A stretch of 64,000 nt of DNA, taken from contig NZ_JAYVPL010000041.1 of assembly GCF_043757465.1 (NCBI RefSeq), positions 1-64,000 on the forward strand, read 5' to 3'. Origin of the DNA: Armatimonas sp043757465. GTDB taxonomy: Bacteria; Armatimonadota; Armatimonadia; Armatimonadales; Armatimonadaceae. Below are positions 58,618-64,000 of the stretch, piece after piece; position 1 is the first letter of the stretch; every line of letters begins with the position of its first letter. The translations under genes and the position numbers were made by a program. The notes below the pieces were generated by a model. The model was not told the origin of the DNA and did no database searches. It was given only the letters and a program-made list of their open reading frames with translations.

Positions 58618-60036
58618 CTAAGGAAGCCTGAAGATCATAATTTGTGGTTCAACTTCCGTCAGGCCCCAGGCAACCAGACCATCTAGACTCTCTGGTTCAA
58701 GCAAGTGAAAGAGAAGCGCCTGTCGGGGCTGATCCGTGGGCACGATCCAACCGCCAATATTGCCTGTGGTCGGGGCAACCCACTCACCCTCTACTTGCAC
58801 GAGCTTATGCCCTTGGAACGCAACGCGCCCGACGGATTTCTGTCGCACGACGAAGGCTTGGACGGCTCTTGTGTAGGGGGTAGCAAGGTTCTTCATCTGA
58901 ATTCCATGACGTTGCAGCAGGGCAATCACGCTGTCATCATGAACCAGATAGGCTTTGGGAACGGGGCGAGACTGTATCGGCTTGAAGCGATCCCAGATGG
59001 GGAGCGTGACTTGCTCAAACTCCGTCGGCGCCTTCCGGTGGTCAATCTCGCTCTCGGGGCGGGTTTTCTCCAGCGGAATGGTCTCGGTGCCGCGCGGGGC
59101 CATCTCAAAGCGCACACCCAGCTCGCTCCGGCGGCGCTTGTCGGCGTCTTTGACAAGCTTCTGAATCTTGGTGCTGTCTTTGGCAGCTTCCTCCAGCACT
59201 GCCAGAACGAAGTCATAGGTCACTTTGACACGGGTCTCAAAGGGCAAGAAACTCGCCGCCTCGGAGAGCACGGCGAGGCGCCCACGCAGACCTGCGTAGT
59301 TCGTAACATAGCGTGGCTCCTCGCCAAAAGTCGCCCAGACGCGCTCGGTGCCGCGCCGCTCGGTGTTGCCGTAGTCAAAGAGCTTCCAGGCTTTGTCTTT
59401 GTCGAGCTTCTTGCGCACGGTTGGCAGGAGTGTGTCTCGGACATAGGTCAGCACGTCGGGGTCGGTGTTGGGGCTGAGTGGCGGTGAGTAGGTCAGGTGA
59501 AACCCGTGACGTGTGCCGTTGGTGGTATGCAGATCCAGAACCAGCGCCGGGTCGTGCTTGAGATAGATATTCTCCAGAACCCCACGCATCTCCGGCGACT
59601 CGGCCTTCATACAGTCTCTGTTTATATCCAGCCCCGCGCCATTGGCCCGCTCGCCGATTACGTCGGGGCCATCTTGCGAGCCCCGGTTGCGCTTGCCATC
59701 GCCCCATTTCTCGTTGCCATCGCAGTTGTAGATCGGGCAGACAAAGAGCGTGAGTTTCTCCAGAAGCTTAGGGTGCGTGCTTGGCAAGTCTCGGAGCAGC
59801 ATCAGCGCCGCTTCTTTGCCCTCGACCTCACCGGCGTGGATATTGGCCTGAACATAAACCTTGAGCTTTCCCTTGCCGATAGTCACCAAGGGCACTTTTC
59901 GGCCCTGGTCGCTGGTCGCCATCCAGATAATCGGGAGCTTGAGCGCTTCGAGAAACGTAATCACATCGTCGTAGCGGCTCGTTTCCGCATAAGCCGTGCG
60001 CTCGGCCCGGGTCTGAGGTTTTGCTTGAAGAGGCAT
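58618..60036 (-). CDS. M14-family zinc carboxypeptidase-like protein
   Basis: A 472-residue protein with zinc motif H67-A-G-E70 in QANIHAGEVEG, third ligand His170 in VLDLHTTNGTRHGFHLTY, and NRGSQDGPDVIGE-type substrate loop. There is no signal peptide, so it may act in the cytoplasm on a peptide or amidated product. About 150 extra residues follow the catalytic domain. TACACT seven bases before the ATG suggests a leaderless start. Translationally adjacent to the alpha/beta hydrolase gene. Confidence 0.9.
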   Translation of the reverse strand: MPLQAKPQTRAERTAYAETSRYDDVITFLEALKLPIIWMATSDQGRKVPLVTIGKGKLKVYVQANIHAGEVEGKEAALMLLRDLPSTHPKLLEKLTLFVCPIYNCDGNEKWGDGKRNRGSQDGPDVIGERANGAGLDINRDCMKAESPEMRGVLENIYLKHDPALVLDLHTTNGTRHGFHLTYSPPLSPNTDPDVLTYVRDTLLPTVRKKLDKDKAWKLFDYGNTERRGTERVWATFGEEPRYVTNYAGLRGRLAVLSEAASFLPFETRVKVTYDFVLAVLEEAAKDSTKIQKLVKDADKRRRSELGVRFEMAPRGTETIPLEKTRPESEIDHRKAPTEFEQVTLPIWDRFKPIQSRPVPKAYLVHDDSVIALLQRHGIQMKNLATPYTRAVQAFVVRQKSVGRVAFQGHKLVQVEGEWVAPTTGNIGGWIVPTDQPRQALLFHLLEPESLDGLVAWGLTEVEPQIMIFRLP

Positions 60037-60043
60037 ACCGAAG

Positions 60044-60049
60044 AGTGTA
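60044..60049 (-). promoter_or_regulatory. Leaderless -10 box of the M14 peptidase gene
   Basis: Minus-strand TACACT, seven bases before the ATG at 60036, directly after the hairpin at 60054-60077. Confidence 0.5.
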
Positions 60050-60053
60050 CCCT

Positions 60054-60077
60054 AGCCGCCGATTTCAATCGGCGGCT
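60054..60077 (-). terminator. Hairpin downstream of dnaN
   Basis: AGCCGCCGATT and its exact complement AATCGGCGGCT, separated by two bases, lie nine bases after the dnaN stop. There is no T-tract on the minus strand, so it is a probable but unproven terminator or mRNA-stabilising stem. Confidence 0.55.
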
Positions 60078-60086
60078 ATTTGGCGA

Positions 60087-61247
60087 TTAGATCACCTGCA
60101 TGGGCATCAGGACGCACAGATAATCCGCCGCGTTATCGCCGATGGGGCGTAAGATTCCGGGGCGCAGGGGCTCGGTGAGCTCTAGGACAACCCCCTCTGT
60201 CTCGATAGCCGCCAGTACATCGCCTAGATACTTGGCATTGAACGCGATCTGAATATCGTCGCCTTCACGGGCCACTTCGATCTCATCGCGTGCCGAGCCA
60301 ATCGTGCCCGACTCGGCGGACATGGCGAGCTGTGCGCCCTCGGTCTCTAAGACAATCCGGTTGGCATTCTCACGGGCAACAATGGCGACACGCTTGACAG
60401 CTTTTTGGAACTCGGCGGTCTCTAAAGTCAGCTTGCGGTCGTGGCCGCTGGGGATGACGCGCTCGTAGTTGGGGAACTGGCCCTCGATCAGTCGAGTGAT
60501 CAGGGTTGTGGTTGCTACCGTCTCGCCGTTGGAGTTTTTCTTATTCACTTCAAAGCGTGCCTGCCCCTGTGCCAACGCAATCACCACTTCGTCATCGTCG
60601 CCTGCCAGACGGCTGATCTCGTTCATGGCGCGTGCGGGAAGCACCGCCTGGCCCTGGCCCTCACCTGCCGACGCGACGCCACCGCGCACGGCGAGTCGGT
60701 GGGTGTCGGTGGCGACCATCTTGATCTGCTTGCCGTTAAAGATAAACAAGACTCCCGTCAGGATCACGCGGGTTTCATCGGTGGAGACCGCGAACGCCAC
60801 TTGCTTGATCATCGCTTTGAGCGTGGTTGCGTCCATGGTGATGGTTGCCGTTGGCTCCACATCGGGCAGTGCGGGGAACTCCTCGGCGGGCAAGCCGAGC
60901 AGGCTGTAGTCCGAGCGCCCACAGCGGAGCTGGGTTTTATTGCCGCCGTCGGGGCGATCCAGAATCACATCGGCTTCGGGGAGCGCCCCCAGAATCTCGG
61001 TGAAGTAGCGCGAGGGAACCGTAAAGCCACCCGCCTCCTCCATGTCGCCCAGGCTCGCCTGAATTCTGGCGGTCAGCGAGCACTCCACCCACATTTCCAG
61101 ATCCGTGGCCGTGAGCTTCAGGTTCGACCCGCCTTGCGGCGTGACAAGAATATGCGAGAGAATCGGTAGGGTCGAGCGCCCTGAAACGGCGCGTCCGACA
61201 GTCTGTACTGCCTCATAGAGATCTTTTCGTGCGGTAATGGCTTGCAT
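60087..61247 (-). CDS. dnaN: DNA polymerase III beta subunit (sliding clamp)
   Basis: A 386-residue clamp that tethers the replicative polymerase to DNA as a dimeric ring. It has the normal length, with three repeated domains. Recognisable pieces are RAVSGRSTLPILSHIL, LTATDLEMWVECSL, PAEEFPALPDVE, TDTHRLAVRGG and the C-terminal ADYLCVLMPMQV. AAAGGG is about 9 nt before the ATG. dnaA and recF, its usual partners, are not in view. It lies 14 nt after a putative anti-sigma gene and may share that transcript. Confidence 0.97.
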   Translation of the reverse strand: MQAITARKDLYEAVQTVGRAVSGRSTLPILSHILVTPQGGSNLKLTATDLEMWVECSLTARIQASLGDMEEAGGFTVPSRYFTEILGALPEADVILDRPDGGNKTQLRCGRSDYSLLGLPAEEFPALPDVEPTATITMDATTLKAMIKQVAFAVSTDETRVILTGVLFIFNGKQIKMVATDTHRLAVRGGVASAGEGQGQAVLPARAMNEISRLAGDDDEVVIALAQGQARFEVNKKNSNGETVATTTLITRLIEGQFPNYERVIPSGHDRKLTLETAEFQKAVKRVAIVARENANRIVLETEGAQLAMSAESGTIGSARDEIEVAREGDDIQIAFNAKYLGDVLAAIETEGVVLELTEPLRPGILRPIGDNAADYLCVLMPMQVI

Positions 61248-61261
61248 TGTGTTTTTGCCCT

Positions 61262-61561
61262 TTAGAGTTTGATGGGCAGCGTAAATTGCCCGGCTTCTTG
61301 GTTTTTTGTTTCGGTGTCTTCGCTATGAAGATGAGGGTTGTCGGTGTAGAGCGCGCGAAGCGCTCGTGCTCGGAAAGCGTCCGACGCCACGACTTCTCCG
61401 GCATCGCTGCGGAGTCGCGCGCGCGTGATTTTGAGGGTTTGCACCTCCCAGGCCAGTGCAGGGGAGCGCAGAATTGCCTCCTCCACACGGCGCCTCGCCT
61501 CGGTCGGCAGGTCGTTGTCTACGTACGGGCCGAGCAACTCACGGATCGTTTCGTCGTTCAT
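61262..61561 (-). CDS. Putative zinc-less anti-sigma factor
   Basis: A 99-residue soluble protein. MNDETIRELLGPYVDNDLPT and RRRVEEAILRSPALAWEVQTL follow the pattern of zf-HC2 anti-sigma N-domains (helix, Y-x-D-x-x-L, helix), but the zinc ligands H-x3-C-x2-C are missing. There is no membrane helix. Its placement 61 nt downstream of an ECF sigma gene supports the anti-sigma role; this is inference from position and weak resemblance. Confidence 0.6.
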   Translation of the reverse strand: MNDETIRELLGPYVDNDLPTEARRRVEEAILRSPALAWEVQTLKITRARLRSDAGEVVASDAFRARALRALYTDNPHLHSEDTETKNQEAGQFTLPIKL

Positions 61562-61622
61562 TCACCATAGAAGACGTAGTGGATAGACAAAAAGCGTCGC
61601 GGATTAGGAGATTATTTTCTAC

Positions 61623-62168
61623 TCATCCGACCAGCGCATCACGGAGCGTACGGCGGGCACGGTAGAGCAGAGATTTCGTGGCGGCGACGGAGCGACCCAG
61701 CACCTCGGCGGCCTCGGCGTGGGGGATGTCCTCTAGATCACAGAGTGTCAACACGAGCTTATACTCCTCAGAGAGCGCTTCAAGTGCGTCTAGGAGTGCC
61801 TTGCGCTCCGCCCGACGAATGGCCTCGTCCTCGGTGCGTGCAAAGCTCACCAGAGCCTCGCCCAGTGGGGTGTCCAGCGAGAAGGTGGGGAGGCGGAGCT
61901 GGCGGCGCTTGTCTGCGGCGATGGAGCGAATAATAGCAAAGAGCCAGGGGCCGAAGCGCCGGGTGTGCCCCCCTGTGAGCTGGCGCGCATTTCGAAACGC
62001 CCGCACAAACGCCTCCTGCGCCACCTCTTCGGCATCCTCACGCGTCTCCGTGAGCCGCATTGCCAGCCCGAGCGCCCGGTCCGCGTACAGCTCAAAAAGC
62101 GTCTCCATCGCGCGGGCATCGCCTTGCCGGAAGCGTTCTACCAGCCGCGCCTCAAAAACATCATGCAC
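61623..62168 (-). CDS. ECF-type RNA polymerase sigma factor
   Basis: 181 residues. Region 2 is FELYADRALGLAMRLTETREDAEEVAQEAFVRAFR (shown as two known blocks, YADRALGLAMRL and DAEEVAQEAFVRAF), and region 4 is LVLTLCDLEDIPHAEAAEVL with the helix-turn-helix VAATKSLLYRARRTLR. The GTG at 62168 is chosen because TACAAT lies six bases upstream and the sigma domain begins within a few residues. It probably controls an envelope or stress response through the protein encoded downstream. Confidence 0.92.
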   Translation of the reverse strand: MHDVFEARLVERFRQGDARAMETLFELYADRALGLAMRLTETREDAEEVAQEAFVRAFRNARQLTGGHTRRFGPWLFAIIRSIAADKRRQLRLPTFSLDTPLGEALVSFARTEDEAIRRAERKALLDALEALSEEYKLVLTLCDLEDIPHAEAAEVLGRSVAATKSLLYRARRTLRDALVG

Positions 62169-62174
62169 GCCCCT

Positions 62175-62180
62175 ATTGTA
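62175..62180 (-). promoter_or_regulatory. Leaderless -10 box of the ECF sigma gene
   Basis: Minus-strand TACAAT, six bases before the GTG at 62168, back to back with the gmk -10 box (62189-62194). Confidence 0.6.
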
Positions 62181-62188
62181 TCGTCCGG

Positions 62189-62194
62189 TAGAAT
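62189..62194 (+). promoter_or_regulatory. Leaderless -10 box of gmk
   Basis: TAGAAT, five bases, then the GTG at 62200. Only 31 nt separate the gmk and sigma start codons, so any -35 for gmk would lie within the sigma gene. Confidence 0.6.
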
Positions 62195-62199
62195 AGGTT

Positions 62200-62781
62200 G
62201 TGCGAAAAGGTAACTTATTTGTGGTCTCCGGGCCGTCGGGAGTGGGCAAAGACACGGTTCTTGCCGCACTTCTTGAACACCAGCCCGATGTTAAAGTGTG
62301 TGTGACTGCGACAACGCGAGCGATGCGCCCCGGCGAGTCTCAGGGCAAGCCGTACCAGTTTCTCTCGGTCACCGAGTTTGAGAGCCTGGTGAACGATGAC
62401 GCGTTTTTGGAGTACGCTCATGTCAATGGGGGCAATCTCTACGGCACGCCCCGTGCTTGGGTGGAAGAGAACCGGGCGACGGGAAGTGACGTGATCCTCA
62501 AGATAGATGTCCAGGGAGGGATTGCCGTTCGGAAGAAAGCCTCGGATGCCATTCTCATCTTTTTGGAGCCGCCGTCGCTGGCTGAGCTTGAACGTCGCCT
62601 ACGTGCACGAAGCACAGAGAGCGAAGATCAGATCAAGATCCGCCTACTGGACGCCCGAAACGAGCTGGCGCAGAAGCCGCACTACAACTACGCCGTGGTC
62701 AATGATTCTCTTGAGAGCGCTGTAGATCACCTTCGCGGGATTATTCTCGCCGAACGGTGCCGGGTGCCAGTGCGGGGGTGA
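62200..62781 (+). CDS. gmk: Guanylate kinase
   Basis: Converts GMP to GDP with ATP. 193 residues: P-loop SGPSGVGKDTVL (Asp-Thr after the lysine in place of the commoner Ser/Thr-Thr), GMP-binding TRAMRPGESQGKPYQF, and the lid EDQIKIRL. GTG start at 62200, set by TAGAAT five bases upstream. The two small downstream genes each seem to start separately. Confidence 0.96.
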   Translation: MRKGNLFVVSGPSGVGKDTVLAALLEHQPDVKVCVTATTRAMRPGESQGKPYQFLSVTEFESLVNDDAFLEYAHVNGGNLYGTPRAWVEENRATGSDVILKIDVQGGIAVRKKASDAILIFLEPPSLAELERRLRARSTESEDQIKIRLLDARNELAQKPHYNYAVVNDSLESAVDHLRGIILAERCRVPVRG

Positions 62782-62789
62782 TTTTACGG

Positions 62790-62795
62790 TACACT
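62790..62795 (+). promoter_or_regulatory. Leaderless -10 box
   Basis: TACACT, five bases, then the ATG at 62801, within the 19-nt gap after gmk. Confidence 0.5.
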
Positions 62796-62800
62796 GGCTC

Positions 62801-63049
62801 ATGCCTAAGTTTCGGATTTGCTATCACACCACGGGCGGGAGCTTCCGCCGCGAGCTGGAGGCCGCCGATGCGGCTGCCGCGGAGGTGGCGGCCTGGGCGA
62901 CTCTTGCCCAGGATCCATTGCGCTATGAGAGTGAAAAGACCGCGATTCTGATTCGCCCTGCCTACGTCGCCGCAATCTCTGTGGAAAGCAAACCCATCGT
63001 GGAGCCCGACGGACGTAAAACGGGCTTGTTGGGCACTCGGATGGTTTGA
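62801..63049 (+). CDS. Small hypothetical protein
   Basis: An 82-residue cytoplasmic protein I do not recognise. Beta-strand start (MPKFRICYHTTGGSFRRELE), an alanine-rich helix (AADAAAAEVAAWATLAQ), then strands containing TAILIRPAYVAAISVE. The pattern suggests a small alpha/beta domain. The position after gmk, where rpoZ is often found, is noted, but the sequence lacks RpoZ features. Confidence 0.7.
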   Translation: MPKFRICYHTTGGSFRRELEAADAAAAEVAAWATLAQDPLRYESEKTAILIRPAYVAAISVESKPIVEPDGRKTGLLGTRMV

Positions 63050-63068
63050 GAGACACGCAAGCATTCCT

Positions 63069-63854
63069 ATGCAAGACCTGCCTGCCCGCCACACCCGCAC
63101 GGGGCTCTTTCGGCTTCATGCCGACTTCGCCTCGCAAGTGCTAAAGCCGCGCCGGACGGTGCTGGTCTACTTGCCGCCTGGCTACTACGAAAATCCGGAG
63201 CGGCGCTACCCGGTGCTCTACCTCCAAGATGGGCAGAATCTTTTCGATGGCGCGACTTCTTTCATCCACGGTCAGGAATGGCGCGTGGACGAAACAGCCG
63301 AACGCCTGATTGTAGCCGGCAAGATCGAGCCACTGATCATTGTGGGGATCTACAATACTGGCGCGACGCGGCTTGAAGAGTACACTCCGACACGCGATAA
63401 ACGCGGACGTGGCGGTAAGGGCGACCTCTATAGCAAGCTCCTCACCGACGAGCTCAAGCCCTTTATTGATCGCACCTACCGAACAAAGACGGATGCGGCA
63501 AACACCGCGCTCGGGGGCTCGTCGCTGGGGGGCCTCATCTCGCTCTGGGTGGGGCTCAAGCGCTCAGATACCTTTGGGAAACTCGCTATTCTCTCGCCCT
63601 CGGTGTGGTGGGATGAGAAGGCAATTCTAAAAGCAATTACCAAGAAGCTTGTCTTAAAGCTCTGGGTGGACATTGGTACCTCCGAGGGCGACAGTGCGCT
63701 TCCCGACACGCGGCTCCTGCGCGACGCGCTGAAGGAAAAAGGCTGGAAAGAGGGGAGCGAGCTTTCCTACCAGGAGTTCGAAGGAGCCCAGCACAATGAA
63801 TCGTCCTGGGCCGCGCGCTTCGATAGAGTGCTTCTGTTTCTCTTCCCACGCTAA
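63069..63854 (+). CDS. Esterase D-type alpha/beta hydrolase
   Basis: A 261-residue esterase-family protein: RTVLVYLPPGYYENPERRYP and YLQDGQNLFDG are the characteristic opening of the esterase D/enterochelin-esterase-like group. The nucleophile is in GGSSLGGLIS, and the His in FEGAQHNESSWAAR. The N-terminus RTGLFRLHADF.S resembles a short starch-binding-like linker. No signal peptide. Substrate unknown; it could hydrolyse acetylated sugars or siderophore-like esters. Confidence 0.88.
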   Translation: MQDLPARHTRTGLFRLHADFASQVLKPRRTVLVYLPPGYYENPERRYPVLYLQDGQNLFDGATSFIHGQEWRVDETAERLIVAGKIEPLIIVGIYNTGATRLEEYTPTRDKRGRGGKGDLYSKLLTDELKPFIDRTYRTKTDAANTALGGSSLGGLISLWVGLKRSDTFGKLAILSPSVWWDEKAILKAITKKLVLKLWVDIGTSEGDSALPDTRLLRDALKEKGWKEGSELSYQEFEGAQHNESSWAARFDRVLLFLFPR

Positions 63855-63862
63855 TCGCCGAT

Positions 63863-64000
63863 TTATTTAGCGGTTTTCTTAGCCCGGCGCGCTTTATAGA
63901 TCTCGATGAGGTTCGCGGCAGGGCCCATGAGAGTGAGTGCGAAGTAGGGAGCGTGGCTGGCGATATGGATATTCCAGTCCTTGCCCCACTGCCGTAGCAC
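63863..64000 (-). CDS. 3' end of an unidentified gene, cut by the window edge
   Basis: 45 codons and a TAA on the minus strand, open to the edge. The visible C-terminus includes WGKDWNIHIASHAPYFALTL and a basic tail ending in RRAKKTAK. The codon use fits a real gene. I do not recognise it from this fragment. Confidence 0.6.
   Translation of the reverse strand: MLRQWGKDWNIHIASHAPYFALTLMGPAANLIEIYKARRAKKTAK

Noticed and set aside
62801..63049. RNA polymerase omega subunit after gmk
   Set aside because: The position is typical for rpoZ, but the sequence lacks the conserved omega helices and charged motif.
1..64000. tRNA, rRNA or insertion-sequence genes
   Set aside because: I found no cloverleaf, rRNA segment or transposase-like frame. 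A tool-based tRNA scan would be more sensitive than reading by eye.

Overview
The window is a GC-rich bacterial chromosome segment with closely packed genes. It holds single-copy housekeeping genes (ftsY, mfd, valS, folC, dnaN, gmk, purN). It also carries traits typical of the Armatimonadota/Planctomycetota type of genome: an H-X9-DG pseudopilin, Tat-dependent Gfo/Idh/MocA oxidoreductases in tandem, HEAT-repeat and discoidin-like secreted proteins, a PEP-CTERM protein and exosortases. Armatimonadota is my best guess for the phylum. That is an inference from gene content and style; no rRNA gene is present to settle it.

Layout. 0-2 kb: ftsY and a pseudopilin. 2-6.5 kb: a pentulose kinase followed at once by a single-chain MmeI-like restriction-modification enzyme. 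6.7-13.4 kb: an ABC-2 permease/M1 peptidase fusion between two proteins I do not recognise. 13.5-20.5 kb: two Gfo/Idh/MocA oxidoreductases, a HEAT-repeat protein, a discoidin-like protein and an Agl23-type membrane protein. 20.5-25 kb: an EF-hand/YdeI fusion, an MFS transporter, a CAP-domain protein, an SDR dehydrogenase and a phosphoribosyltransferase. 25.1-28.7 kb: a PEP-CTERM protein translationally coupled to a cyclase/STAND ATPase/TPR regulator.

28.8-45.9 kb is the most unusual region: about 17 kb of minus-strand genes with overlaps or very short gaps, apparently one operon. In transcription order it encodes two small membrane proteins, two successive cassettes of [exosortase-like, EpsI-like, lipoprotein], a family 2 glycosyltransferase, an A-PCP NRPS protein, a KS-AT-ACP-aminotransferase-C-A-PCP-TE megasynthase and a phosphopantetheinyl transferase. 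Both exosortase-like proteins lack the catalytic cysteine. A third exosortase with the full Cys/Arg/His triad, fused to an EpsI domain, lies divergently just upstream (46.4 kb) and is coupled to purN. This pairs a small hybrid peptide/polyketide pathway with sortase-like membrane proteins that probably cannot cleave PEP-CTERM substrates by the usual route. It is the best candidate here for an undescribed system.

48-64 kb: a hydrolase, mfd, valS behind a clear T-box leader, folC, a pilin-like protein, an alpha/beta hydrolase, an M14 peptidase, dnaN, an ECF sigma factor with a putative zinc-less anti-sigma factor, gmk, a small protein, an esterase, and the 3' end of a gene cut by the window edge.

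Two genome-wide habits stand out. First, about twelve genes have a TANNNT hexamer 5-9 nt before the start codon and usually no Shine-Dalgarno sequence, so they are probably transcribed as leaderless mRNAs. Second, a family of C/G-rich inverted repeats (cores like CCCCCGC..GCGGGGG) occurs both between genes and in frame within genes, mostly in linkers of the megasynthase but also in valS and mfd.
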